Below, piece by piece: positions 1-11,301 of a DNA stretch of 64,000 bases. Position 1 is the stretch's first letter. Each line of letters opens with the position of its first letter. Both the position numbers and the translations under genes were made by a program. The stretch comes from Aquarana catesbeiana (Eukaryota; Chordata; Amphibia; Anura; Ranidae): assembly GCF_042186555.1 (NCBI RefSeq), contig NC_133324.1:129797655-129861654 (forward strand), written 5' to 3'. Below the pieces are notes generated by a model, which ran no database searches, was not told the DNA's origin, and worked only from the letters and a program-made list of their open reading frames with translations.

Positions 1-513
1 TGCCATAGAGTGCACAGAATACATGACATACCATTCAGACCATGGACAGTATGACAAAATAAATGGTATATAATACACTGGCTATGTACATCCAGTATTC
101 AAGGCATTGGATGCACCAGCTGTGTATCTACAGACATGACATAATATACAGGCTGTGTACATTATGCACATGCTGTGTGTACTTTATACATTCTATACAG
201 CATTATAAATCTATACACAGAGTACATGTCATATACTGCACTGGTTGTTTACAGCCTTTACGTGATAAATGTTATAATGTACAGGCTGTGTCTGTATAGA
301 ATACACAGTATATACTACAAAGACTGTGTGCCTATAGAGTACATGGTAGATAATGTACAGGCTGGGAATGTGTGGGTTGGCTGGAGATATATAAATATAT
401 TACATGATATGAAATGAATGAGCTGGGTATGTCTAGAGTATTGGGTATGGTATAGGTCAGAGATATATACGTGATCTATAAAATATCTATACTGGTATGG
501 AATGTATGGGTTT

Positions 514-553
<40 letters not shown>

Positions 554-1060
554 CATATATATACACACACAATACATGGGATGGAATATATAGGCTAGGT
601 AAGCAGAGTACACGGTAAAGGTAGGTGTATATAAAGTGCATGGTATAGGTGGGTGTAAATAAAGTACATGGTATACATGGATGTACATAAAGTGCATGGT
701 ATGGAAGGTTTAGGCAAGATATATACAGATTACATGGCATAGAATGTATACAGAACATGGTATAGGTTGTATATATAAATGTATAGTACACAGTATGGAA
801 TGTATAGCTTTTATATAAATCTATACTATAGTAAAGACTATATAAGCGGAGTATAGGCTGGGTATATATAGCACATGGAGTGTATGGGTTGGACATAAAA
901 TACAATGTACATAATATATAGTCTGGGGGCGTAGAGAACACTGTATGGAATGTATAGGTTGGGTGAATACAGTATGGAACGTATAGGTTGGGAATGTATA
1001 TACAGTACATTGTATAGGATGGAGGTATACAGAGTAGCGCTGGGCGGATTCTCACCCCTC
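1..1060. repeat. Degenerate minisatellite in SCAMP1 intron 1
   Basis: The stretch repeats variants of 'gaatgtataggttgggtata' and 'gtacatggtatag' at roughly 30-40 bp spacing from the window start to about 1040. Copies are strongly diverged and of uneven length, so no exact unit can be given. It lies wholly inside the first intron of SCAMP1, just downstream of its donor site. One minus-strand reading frame stays open across part of it and runs into exon 1, but the residues past the splice site are low-complexity translation of the repeat and not SCAMP1 protein. Confidence 0.8.
516..546. repeat. (TA)n microsatellite
   Basis: An uninterrupted TA run of about 15 dinucleotides lies inside the degenerate array. 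It is followed by short TA- and CA-rich tracts to about 570. Confidence 0.9.
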
Positions 1061-1073
1061 CTCCCCGGTTCAC

Positions 1074-1130
1074 CTTAAACGGGTTGTTCAGGTCGGGATC
1101 CGCGAACGGGTTGCTGTCGAAGTCGGACAT
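1074..1130 (-). CDS. SCAMP1: SCAMP1 first coding exon (secretory carrier-associated membrane protein 1, N-terminus)
   Basis: The minus strand from an ATG at 1130 encodes 19 residues, MSDFDSNPFADPDLNNPFK, which I recognise as the conserved SCAMP1 N-terminus. Two NPF motifs are present (residues 7-9 and 16-18). In this family NPF repeats face the cytosol and bind EH-domain proteins. SCAMP1 is a four-pass membrane protein of recycling endosomes, trans-Golgi network and secretory vesicles. The exon ends in AAG followed directly by GTGAAC on the minus strand, a plausible donor in phase 0 at 1074/1073. The rest of the protein lies beyond the left edge of the window. The gene diverges from AP3B1. 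A paralogue such as SCAMP2 is less likely because of the exact N-terminus and the AP3B1 neighbour. Confidence 0.93.
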
Positions 1131-1386
1131 GATGCTGACAGGTCACAGGCAGCTCGCCGGGCTCCCACCCGCACGAACCGCTAGCCCTAGCCGTAAAAAT
1201 GGCCGCCCCGGATATGACGTCACCGCTTCATCCCGACTGCAAACGTAACCGGTGCAGAGACAGGCTGGGGAGTCCTAGAGAACTGGAGATAGTACTTCCG
1301 GCCCGAGCTCTCCATCTATCACCGGTATATGGGGACATGGCAGAGCTGTGCCTGCGTTGTCTGTCTGCCCGGCCTCCTCCCGCTCT
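1131..1386 (-). promoter_or_regulatory. SCAMP1 5' UTR and proximal promoter, with CRE and YY1-type site
   Basis: This GC- and CpG-rich block sits directly upstream of the SCAMP1 ATG. It holds a full palindromic cAMP response element, TGACGTCA, at 1215-1222. It also holds GCCATTTT (minus strand, 1196-1203), which matches the YY1 consensus often found near housekeeping start sites. No TATA box is apparent. The transcription start is inferred to lie at about 1190-1260. CpG-rich DNA ends abruptly where the 19-bp satellite begins near 1387, so the recognisable promoter is only about 250 bp. Confidence 0.65.
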
Positions 1387-4300
1387 ATAGTGAATACACT
1401 GTTCTATAGTGAACACACTGCTCTGTAGTGAATACACTGTTCTATAGTGAATACACTGCTCTGTAGTGAATACACTGTTCTATAGTGAACACACTGCTCT
1501 ATAGTGAACACACTGTTCTATAGTGAATACACACTGCTCTATAGTGAGTACACTGTTCTATAGTGAACACACTGCTCTATTGTGAATGCACTGTTCTATA
1601 GTGAACACACTGTTCTATAGTGAACACACTGCTCTATAGTGAGTACACTTTTCTATAGTGAACACACTGCTCTATAGTGATTACACTGTTCTATAGTGAA
1701 CACACTGCTCTATAGTGAGTACACTGTTCTATAGTGAACACACTGCTCTATTGTGAATGCACTGTTCTATAGTGAACACACTGTTCTATAGTGAATACAC
1801 ACTGTTCTATAGTGAACACACCGTTCTATAGTGAACACATGGATCTATAGTGAACACACCGCTCTATAGTGAACACACTGCTCTATAGTGAAGACACTGC
1901 TCTATAGTGAATACACTGTTCTATAGTGAACACACTGCTCTATAGTGAATGCACTGTTCTATAGTGAATACACTGCTCTATAGTGAACACACTGCTCTAT
2001 AGTGAATTCACTGTTCTATAGTGAACACACTGCTCTATAGTGAATACACTGTTCTATAGTGAATACACTGCTCTATAGTGAATGCACTGTTCTATAGTGA
2101 ATACACTGCTCTATAGTGAACACACTGCTCTATAGTGAATTCACTGTTCTATAGTGAACACACTGCTCTATAGTGAATACACTGTTCTATAGTGAACACA
2201 CTGCTCTATAGTGAATACACTGCTCTAAAGTGAACACACTGTTCTATAGTGAACACACTGCTCTATAGTGAACACACTGCTCTATAGTGAATACACTGTT
2301 CTATAGTGAACACACTGCTCTATAGTGAATACACTGTTCTATAGTAAACACACTGCTCTATAGTGAACACACTGCTCTATAGTGAACACACTGCTCTATA
2401 GTGAACACACTGTTCTATAGTTAACACACTGCTCTATAGTCAACGCACTGCTCTATAGTGAATACACTGTTCTATAATGAATACACTGGTCTATAGTGAA
2501 CACAATGCTCTATAGTGAACACACTGTTCTATAGTGAACACACTGCTCTATAGTGAATACACTGTTCTATAGTGAACACACTGCTCTGTAGTGAACACAC
2601 TGTTCTGTAGTGAACACACTGCTATATAGTGAATACACTGTTCTATAGTAAACACACTGCTCTATATTGAATACACTGTTCTATAGTGAACACACTGCTC
2701 TATAGTGAGTACACTGTTCTATAGTGAACACACTGCTCTATAATGATTACACTGTTCTATAGTGAACACACTGCTCTATAGTGAGTACACTGTTCTATAG
2801 TGAACACACTGCTCTATAGTGAATACATATAGTGAACACACTGCTCTATTGTGAATGCACTGTTCTATAGTGAACACACTGCTCTATAATGATTACACTG
2901 TTCTATAGTGAACACACTGCTCTATAGTGCGTACACTGTTCTATAGTGAACACACTGCTCTATAGTGAACACACTGTTCTATAGTGAATACACACTGCTC
3001 TATAGTGAGTACACTGTTCTATAGTGAACACAGTGCTCTATAGTGAACACACTGCTCTATTGTGAATGCACTGTTCTATAGTGAACACACTGTTCTATAG
3101 TGAACACACTGCTCTATAGTGAGTACACTTTTCTATAGTGAACACACTGCTCTATAGTGATTACACTGTTCTATAGTGAACACACTGCTCTATAGTGAGT
3201 ACACTGTTCTATAGTGAACACAGTGCTCTATAGTGAACACACTGCTCTATTGTGAATGCACTGTTCTATAGTGAATACACACTGTTCTATAGTGAATACA
3301 CACTGTTCTATAGTGAACACACCGATCTATAGTGAACACACTGTTCTATAGTGAACACACGGATCTATAGTGAAGACACTGCTCTATAGTGAATACACTG
3401 TTCTATAGTGAACACACTGCTCTATAGTGAATGCACTGTTCTATAGTGAATACACTGCTCTATAGTGAACACACTGCTCTATAGTGAATTCACTGTTCTA
3501 TAGTGAACACACTGCTCTATAGTGAATACACTGCTCTATAGTGAACACACTGCTCTATAGTGAATTCACTGTTCTATAGTGAACACACTGCTCTATAGTG
3601 AATACACTGTTCTATAGTGAACACACTGCTCTATAGTGAATACACTGCTCTAAAGTGAACACACTGTTCTATAGTGAACACACTGCTCTATAGTGAACAC
3701 ACTGCTCTATAGTGAATACACTGTTCTATAGTGAACACACTGCTCTATAGTGAATACACTGTTCTATAGTAAACACACTGCTCTATAGTGAACACACTGC
3801 TCTATAGTGAACACACTGTTCTATAGTTAACACACTGCTCTATAGTCAACGCACTGCTCTATAGTGAATACACTGTTCTATAATGAATACACTGGTCTAT
3901 AGTGAACACAATGCTCTATAGTGAACACACTGTTCTATAGTGAACACACTGCTCTATAGTGAATACACTGTTCTATAGTGAACACACTGCTCTGTAGTGA
4001 ACACACTGTTCTGTAGTGAACACACTGCTATATAGTGAATACACTGTTCTATAGTAAACACACTGCTCTATATTGAATACACTGTTCTATAGTGAACACA
4101 CTGCTCTATAGTGAGTACACTGTTCTATAGTGAACACACTGCTCTATAATGATTACACTGTTCTATAGTGAACACACTGCTCTATAGTGAGTACACTGTT
4201 CTATAGTGAACACACTGCTCTATAGTGAATACATATAGTGAACACACTGCTCTATTGTGAATGCACTGTTCTATAGTGAACACACTGCTCTATAATGATT

Positions 4301-6330
4301 ACACTGTTCTATAGTGAACACACTGCTCTATAGTGAGTACACTGTTCTATAGTGAACACACTGCTCTATAGTGAATACATATAGTGAACACACTGCTCTA
4401 TTGTGAATGCACTGTTCTATAGTGAACACACTGCTCCATAGTGAATACACTGCTCTATAGTGAACACACTGTTCTATAGTGAATACACTGCTCTATAGTG
4501 AACACACTGCTCTATAGTGAATACACTGTTCTATAGTGAATACACTGCTCTATAGTGAACACACTGTTCTATAGTGAACACACTGCTCTATGGTGAACAC
4601 ACTGCTCTATAGTGAATACACCACTCTATAGTGAACACACTGTTCTATAGTGAATACACTGCTCTATAGTGAACACACTGCTCTATAGTGAATACACTGT
4701 TCTATAGTGAACACACTGCTCTATAGTGAATACCCTGTTCTATAATGAACACACTGCTCTATAGTGAATACACTGTTCTATAATGAACACACTGCTCTAT
4801 AGTGAACACACTGTTCTATAGTGAACACACTGCTCTATAGTGAGTACACTTTTCTATAGTGAACACACTGCTCTATAGTGATTACACTGTTCTATAGTGA
4901 ACACACTGCTCTATAGTGAGTACACTGTTCTATAGTGAACACAGTGCTCTATAGTGAATACACTGCTCTATAGTGAACACACTGCTCTATTGTGAATGCA
5001 CTGTTCTATAGTGAACACACTGCTCCATAGTGAATACACTGCTCTATAGTGAACACACTGTTCTATAGTGAATACACTGCTCTATAGTGAACACACTGCT
5101 CTATAGTGAATACACTGTTCTATAGTGAACACACTGCTCTATGGTGAACACACTGCTCTATAGTGAATACACCGCTCTATAGTGAACACACCGTTCTATA
5201 GTGAATACACTGCTCTATAGTGAACACACTGCTCTATAGTGAATACACTGTTCTATAGTGAACACACTGCTCTATAGTGAATACACTGTTCTATAATGAA
5301 CACACTGCTCTATAGTGAACACACTGCTCTATAGTGAATACACTGTTCTATAGTGAACACACTGCTCTATAGTGAATACCCTGTTCTATAATGAACACAC
5401 TGCTCTATAGTGAATACACTGTTCTATAATGAACACACTGCTCTATAGTGAACACACTGTTCTATAGTGAACACACTGCTCTATAGTGAGTACACTTTTC
5501 TATAGTGAACACACTGCTCTATAGTGATTACACTGTTCTATAGTGAACACACTGCTCTATAGTGAGTACACTGTTCTATAGTGAACACAGTGCTCTATAG
5601 TGAATACACTGCTCTATAGTGAACACACTGCTCTATTGTGAATGCACTGTTCTATAGTGAACACACTGCTCCATAGTGAATACACTGCTCTATAGTGAAC
5701 ACACTGTTCTATAGTGAATACACTGCTCTATAGTGAACACACTGCTCTATAGTGAATACACTGTTCTATAGTGAACACACTGCTCTATGGTGAACACACT
5801 GCTCTATAGTGAATACACCGCTCTATAGTGAACACACCGTTCTATAGTGAATACACTGCTCTATAGTGAACACACTGCTCTATAGTGAATACACTGTTCT
5901 ATAGTGAACACACTGCTCTATAGTGAATACACTGTTCTATAATGAACACACTGCTCTATAGTGAACACACTGTTCTATAGTGAATACACTGCTCTATACT
6001 AAACACACTGGTCTATAGTGAATACACTGTTCTATAGTTAACACACCGCTCTATAGTGAACACACTGCTCTATAGTGAATACACTGCTCTATAGTGAACA
6101 CCCTGCTCTATAGTGAATACACTGTTCTATAGTGAACACACTGTTCTATAGTGAACACACTGCTCTATAGTTAAGACACTGTTCTTTAGCGAATGCACTG
6201 CTGTATAGCGAAACACACTGCTCTATAGTGAATACACTGCTGTATAATAAACGCACTGCTGCATAGTGAACACACTGCCCTATAGTGAACACACTGTTCT
6301 ATAGTGAACAGACTGCTCTATAGTGAACAC
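1387..6330. repeat. 19-bp satellite array, about 260 copies
   Basis: A continuous head-to-tail array of variants of 'ctctatagtgaacacactg' (19 bp) runs for about 4.9 kb. The commonest variation alternates 'ctgctc' with 'ctgttc' and 'gaacac' with 'gaatac'. Rare variants recur at fixed offsets, showing larger duplicated blocks. A ttaacacact variant at 2421 recurs at 3827, and a gaatacatat variant at 2821 recurs at 4227, both 1406 bp (74 units) apart. A ctgctccata variant occurs at 4431, 5020 and 5666, separated by 31 and 34 units. It is A+T-rich with no coding potential. It abuts the SCAMP1 promoter on one side and a hAT remnant on the other. Confidence 0.97.
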
Positions 6331-6455
6331 ATTGGTCCTTGGTTGTTAATTGTGCCCATGAAACCTACACCATTCAATTTCTTCCAGATCAAATCAACAC
6401 CCACAAAGCAAGGAAGCGTAGACTGTCTTGCAGAGATACCAGATCCAGGAAACAC

Positions 6456-6683
6456 TTAATCAGCGACATCGGCATCAGGGGCTTGATAGCTGCTGGTAAT
6501 CCAGGACTGATTCATTTTGATAAATGTCAGCCGGTCAACAGAGTCTGTGGACAAACACGCTCTCTTGTCTGTCACAAAACCTCCGGCAGCACTTAATGCC
6601 CGTTCCGAAAGCATGCTGGATGCAGGGCAGCCCAGCAACTCAATTGCATACTGGGCAAGTTCTGGCCAGTGGTCTATTTTCAT
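6456..6683 (-). pseudogene. hAT transposase fragment: C-terminal dimerisation domain
   Basis: The minus strand reads through W-P-E-L-A-Q-Y-A and then CPASSMLSERALSAAGG, followed by KRACLSTDSVDRL and F-I-K-M-N. This is the signature of the hAT C-terminal dimerisation domain: an aromatic residue, P-A-S-S-x-x-S-E-R, then a leucine-rich end. The reading stays open to a stop just after it. The preceding catalytic segment is displaced by the element at 6956-7735. The fragment is a relic of a transposase, not a domesticated host gene, because the upstream pieces are frame-broken. Confidence 0.85.
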
Positions 6684-6955
6684 GGCCCAGTACCCAGTGG
6701 ATCATCAACTGGAAAGCTCTCCATGTCTGTTTTCGCCCCTAGATACAGTAATCTCCCACATATGATGGAGACGCTGCCATTGGGATGTGGAAGCTGACAG
6801 TCCTGGGCGCCGAGGACTAAAAAAATTTTGAAATGTATTACCAAGGCGGCCCCCTTCTCACCCGCTCCTCTCTTGACTATTTAAAGTCTCAAAACTAGCT
6901 TTTCCATGAGACTGTAACCTAGCAGAGTCTGGAAAGGCATTACATAAACTCCTCT

Positions 6956-7735
6956 TTAATCACTTGACCTCCAGAAGGTTTACCCCCCTTCATGACCAGG
7001 CCATTTTTTGTGATACGGCATTGCGTTATTTTAACTGACAATTGTGCTGTTATGCAATGCTGTACCCAAATAACATTGATGTGCTTTTTTTTTCCCACAA
7101 ATAGAGCTTTCTTTTGATGGTATTTGATCACCTCTGTGGTTTTTATTTTTTGCGCTATAAATTAAAAAAACGACAATTTTGAAAACAAACCCAATATTAT
7201 TTACATTCTGCTATAAAAAGTGTTCAATAAAAAAATGTAAAAAATCTACTTTCTTCATCAATTTAGGCAAATATGTATTTTGCTACATGTTCTTTGTAAA
7301 AATCCCAATAAGCGTATATTGATTGTTTTGCGCAAAAGTTATAGCTGGGATATTTTTATGGAATTTTTATTTATTTATTTGTTCTAGTAATGGCGGCGAT
7401 CAGTGACTTATAGCAGGACTGCGACATAGCCGAGGACACATCAGACACTAAGTGACACTTTTGAAACTTTTTTGGGGGGGGCAGTGACACCAATACTGTG
7501 ATCAGTGCTAAAAAATATGCACTATACTAATGACACTGGCAGGGAAGGGGTTAACATCAGGGGCGATCAAAGGGTTAACTGTGTTCACTGGGAGTGCTTG
7601 CTTACTGTGTAGGGGGTTCTTTAACTGTGGGAAGACAGAGATCCGTGTTCCTTAGCAGAAACACAGGATATCTGTGTTCCCTACTAACAGAACATCAATC
7701 TGTCTTGTTTACATAGGCAGGCCGCCTTTTTGCCA
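6956..7735 (+). mobile_element. TTAA-target non-autonomous element, copy 1 (right end unclear)
   Basis: It starts TTAATCACTTGACC and shares long blocks with other copies in the window: 'ggtatttgatcacctctg', 'taacatcaggggcgatcaaa' and 'cttgtttacataggcag'. Related copies lie at 13857-14823, 55690-56487, 56484-57725, 38803-39877 and 63337-63890. Copies that keep both ends are bounded by TTAA, the target used by piggyBac and Kolobok transposons. No coding sequence is present. It interrupts the hAT transposase between its central and C-terminal regions. Confidence 0.65.
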
Positions 7736-7779
7736 GTATCTGGAACAATTGACGGGTCTGCAGATTGGCTCCCGCTGTG

Positions 7780-7971
7780 TCTACCCGGAAGAGAAAAATT
7801 ACATACCTGTACGTGATTCTGCTCAAAGGAGCCGCCGTCCCGCAGTACATTTACGTGGGGCAGTCGGCAAGGGGTGGTGTCCTCAAGATATTTCATCCTC
7901 TGCACCTTCTGTGAGGACAGGATGAGCTCCAAGACTTTCCCCTTGTAACGTTGGTCAAGGAGGGTTGCCAA
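7780..7971 (-). pseudogene. hAT transposase fragment: region before the dimerisation domain
   Basis: The minus strand encodes MATLLDQRYKGKVLELI, close to the LA-x-L-L-D-P-R-Y-K motif that precedes the dimerisation domain in hAT transposases. Similarity fades below about 7860, where the TTAA element begins. Confidence 0.75.
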
Positions 7972-8186
7972 CCAATAGTGATTCTTATCCTTGATGCCAC
8001 TAATTCTCAGGTCCTTTCATAGGCTTTGAAGAATGAGGGAGCCCATACACTGCAAGTTTGCAAAAGCTTAAGAAGCACAGTCTTCGGGTCACTGAGGATT
8101 ACAGTATCTGGAGCTGCCTCCTCCCAGCCATGTACTACTCCCAAGGGTTCTGGAGACGGAAAACAATCTCTTACGTATGTCTTTTT

Positions 8187-8985
8187 CTACTTGCATGCCT
8201 CCAAAATCCTCCTCCTCCCTGTCATGTTGTGTGGCGTTGCAAGAATGGTGTCTGCATAAAGCGGGCCTTGAGAGGAAAGGAAGTCCTCCTCTTCCTCCTG
8301 CCGCTCTGCCGCGAGTGCCCTGTGCATAATGCCACGCAAAGTTTGCTCCAGCAGGAACACAACAGGGATTGTGTCACTGATGCATGCATTGTCATGGCTC
8401 ACCATCCTTGTTGCCTGCTCAAATTGTGGCAGTACACTGCATGCATCCTGTAGTTGAGCCATACTCACACAAGTACTGATTGATGGCCCTCTGCTGCATG
8501 TACAGCCGCTGCAGCATTACCAAAGTTAAGTTACACCCAGTAGGCATGTCGCAAATCAGGTGGTTTATGGGTAGGTGGAATTCCTGCTGAATTTCAGCCA
8601 ACCAGGCACTGGCTGTGTATGACCGCCTGAAATGGCTACAGACTCTTCTGGCCTGCTTTAGCATATCTTCCAACCCTGGGTACCTGTTTAAGAAACGCTG
8701 CGGCCACCAAACTGAGGACATGTGCCATGCATGGCACATGTATCTACTTTCCCTGTCTAAGGGCGGACAGGAGGTTTGTGCCATTATTGCACACCACCAT
8801 TCTTGGCTCCAGCTGGCGTGGCATGAACCACCTCTGGGCCTGACCCTGCAGAGCTGCAAGAATCTCTTTGCCGGTGTGGCTCCTGTTCCCTAGAGAGACC
8901 AGCTGAAGCACTGCATGGCATCTTTTAGCCTAACTCATTGAATAGCCCCTTGAATGCTTAGGGGGTACTGGTTCACAGAACAATT
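8187..8985 (-). pseudogene. hAT transposase fragment: central catalytic-region segment
   Basis: Two overlapping minus-strand frames (8419-8893 and 8187-8468) together give a typical hAT central region. It contains H-F-R-R-S-Y-T-A-S-A-W-L, then C-D-M-P-T in place of the usual D-V-P-T-R-W-N, then R-A-I-N-Q-Y-L. After a frame change come the F-E-Q-A-T-R and D-N-A-C-I-S-D-T-I-P-V motifs. Substitutions at the D-V-P-T-R-W-N block and the frame break show decay. The remaining sequence to about 8985 looks continuous with the element. Confidence 0.8.
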
Positions 8986-8995
8986 CAGCAGAGGA

Positions 8996-10398
8996 GGATG
9001 GATAGAGATGGGCCGAACACCCCACCCCCGTTCAGTTTGCACCAGAACACCTCGAACAGGCAAAAAGTTCTAGCGAACATGCAAACCCCATTAGAGTCTA
9101 TGGGACACGAACATGAAAAAGTCCTCATTTTAAACGCTTATTTGCAAGTTATTGCCATAAAAAGTATATGGGGACCCGGTTACTGCCCTGGGGGACATGT
9201 ATCAATGCAAAGCCCTGCCCAAAACTACACCTGTACTGTACGGTAGTTAATACAACCATTAATCAAGTATTTCAGCTCAGTGTTCCACTAGACCCCAAAC
9301 AGTGGATTCTAGGAATCCTAGATGGCCTTCCAATTGAGGACAATCCTAAACAGGCAATCGCAAGGGCTCTTTTCCAAGCCCGTAAGCTTATTCTTAGAGG
9401 TTGGAAGGCGACTGAGCCTCCTACTCTGAAGAAGTGGATAGCCCAGATGGGAGTTACCTTGCGATTAAAAAAATACAACTTCCAGCACTACGGCCACCCT
9501 GGTAGATTTGACATGATATGGTCCCCATGGTTGAACACACCTGGCCTATCTACAGTAGACCTAATTCTGGACAGATTACTTCTTTAAATCCCATTGTCAG
9601 GGTAATTTGGGGGGAGTGGCTGTTTCTACAGGATGGTGCATATGGTGCACATGGTGCATATTGTGGTTTGGGGGGCAAAGGAGGCAGGGTACCTAATGAG
9701 TATTGTAATCTGTGGATGTTATGCTTCTGAATATATGTACATGACACAGTTATAACTGGAACCTGTAGTCTTTGTATATTTCCTATTTTTTTTTTCTCAA
9801 TAAAATCCTTTTTTGAGTTAAAAAAAAAAAAAAAAAAAGAGAGAACGTAAACCCTGGTGGGTTTTAATTCCTCTTTATTCCCCTGCAAAGTAAAAGCATG
9901 ATGGGCTAGTATGCATCACATACTAGCTTTCAGAAACCATGAATCAGACTGAGACAGAAGTACAGTTAAATCACACTTGTTTAATAATAATAATAATAAA
10001 CGTAATCAAAACATAGCTCAGGAACTGGAACAGATAGTCAGACAAGCCAAAACGTCAGGGAACCAGAGATAAGCGTAGTAGAACAGCAAGCAGGATCTGG
10101 AGCCAGAAGGAATGTCAGGCAAGCAAGTCTTTAACAGGAACACAGGAGAGAGATGTGACCAAGGCGAAGGCAGAGATCATTTGGGCTGGACTGCTTAAGT
10201 AGGCAGGACTGGCGAGCAGGATATCATCAACAGGTGAGTCACTGTGGAGAGAATGGAGCTGGCAATTAGGTGAGCGAACGTCCCACGAGCTCCCCATATG
10301 TTCCTTTGTGCTTACGAACAAATGAACAGCTGATGTTCTAGTCGAACTTACATTCGACTCGAACATCAAGCCCATCACTAGGCATTGAGGAGGGGGTG
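8996..10398. mobile_element. hAT-type MITE host, split by a LINE 3' end
   Basis: The left end (agatgggccgaacacc near 9006) and right end (gatgttcgagtcgaatg on the minus strand, near 10360, ending gatgggc) look like the two termini of one dispersed element with TAGnGATGGGC-like inverted ends. An approximate 8-bp duplication (gaggagga at about 8990, gaggaggg at about 10385) supports hAT-type insertion. It lies inside the transposase of the older hAT element. The part at 9920-10200 (a TAA-repeat tract followed by purine-rich sequence) looks like a further unidentified insertion. Confidence 0.45.
9244..9838 (+). mobile_element. L1-type LINE, 5'-truncated ORF2 end and 3' UTR with poly(A)
   Basis: The plus strand encodes the C-terminal tail of an L1-clade ORF2, with ARALFQARKLILRGW, PPTLKKWIAQM, then H-P-G-R-F and IWSPWLNTPG, ending with a stop at about 9587. 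A 3' UTR follows with AATAAA near 9799 and a pure A-tract ending at 9838. The reading has no internal stop over about 110 residues, so it is younger than its hAT host. Only the last part of the element was inserted, as is usual for target-primed reverse transcription. Confidence 0.85.
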
Positions 10399-10411
10399 TA
10401 ATTGACAAATC

Positions 10412-10750
10412 TCACATCATCACCTTCAGCTGTATGGAGACGTGGCGGCAAAACAAGCTGCAGCACTGAGCCCTGTCTTGCATCCTTTCCGAGTTGCAAG
10501 CAGAGTTACCCAATGTGCTGTGAACAAAATATATCATCCCTGACCATGCTTGCTGGCACATGTCAGCAATAAGGTGGACCTTGAGGCTGACTGCCTTGCC
10601 CAACGATGTCACAACATTCCTTTCCATGTGATGGTACAGAGCTGAATTGGCCTTACGTGCAAGGAAATAGCGACTGGGAACCTGCCATTGTGGTACAGGA
10701 CATTCTGCAAATTTAAGGAAGGGGGTAGAATCTACAAGATAGAAAGACAA
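10412..10750 (-). pseudogene. hAT transposase fragment: N-terminal catalytic-region segment
   Basis: A minus-strand reading begins F-x-L-V-D-S-T-P-F and continues VPSRYFLARKANSALYHHM, then V-T-S-L-G-K-A-V-S and H-L-I-A-D-M. This matches the hAT block of F-x-x-V-D, P-S-R-x-x-x-x-x-x-x-x-P-A-L-Y and a later catalytic Asp (the D of A-D-M here). The usual tryptophan-containing continuation is replaced, so it is probably decayed. Confidence 0.75.
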
Positions 10751-10759
10751 GAGTTATAA

Positions 10760-11300
10760 AGCCAGCAGCTTAAACAAGCTTAAATTTAGACACTGGGAAT
10801 GTGGGTGGCAGTGACTGTATTTTTTTCATTTTTTCTTTGCGGTTGATCAGCACTAACAGCAGGCTAGATGGCGAAAACCTTGGTGGTCCCTCATGGGACT
10901 AGGCAGTGGATCTCCAACCAGCATCTCAGGGTGTGCACCAGAGAGGCTGATTATCCAGCCAACTCTGCTCAGTCCAGCCTCCTGGTCCTAGAATGCAGCA
11001 GCGGCCAGCGTGACTCAGTCCACCAGTGACCTGGTACAGCACAACACAGCATTTCTTTTGCCGTCCCCTGTCTAGTTGACGCACTTTCCAACTGCCCCAA
11101 TCTTTCCCACGCTTTTGCATTTAGATGACCCCTCCTTCTCTCAGGTATACATGGGTATTGTATTTGTTTCCCATTCATAGTGCCCCTACATATAGTCAGT
11201 TACTAGATAAACAAGGCACAGCTGTCATTGCCATCTTGTGGAAGGAAAAAAGTTCTGCAATCAACAACATTACCCTGTATTACACCTTCATCAGGGTTAA
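10760..11300. other. Unassigned interval between hAT and gypsy remnants
   Basis: I recognise no gene or repeat here with confidence. Minus-strand readings are short and could be the diverged N-terminal linker of the neighbouring hAT transposase, but no BED zinc finger is visible. Confidence 0.4.
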
Positions 11301-11301
11301 T

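Larger units (their letters stand above)
6331..10760 (-). mobile_element. Broken hAT-family DNA transposon (minus strand) with nested insertions
   Basis: Four separated minus-strand segments encode successive pieces of one hAT-type (ZBED-like) transposase: 10412-10750, 8187-8893, about 7780-7971 and 6456-6683. They are separated by a TTAA-flanked element (6956-7735) and a MITE-like insertion (about 9000-10395) that itself contains a LINE 3' end. Reading frames are broken by stops and shifts, so it cannot encode an active enzyme. The C-terminal end abuts the 19-bp satellite. I could not identify terminal inverted repeats of the element. Confidence 0.8.

Noticed and set aside
315..1073. Extension of the SCAMP1 reading frame past the first 19 residues
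   Set aside because: The frame continues open into the intronic tandem repeat, but the sequence no longer resembles SCAMP1 and a GT donor lies exactly where similarity ends.
1387..6330. CRISPR-like or centromeric array
   Set aside because: There are no spacers between units and the period is 19 bp. The array is only 5 kb and lies beside a gene promoter, so it is a local satellite.
6940..7131. Small lysine-rich open frame on the minus strand
   Set aside because: It lies within a TTAA-target element present in several diverged copies, none of which keeps the frame.
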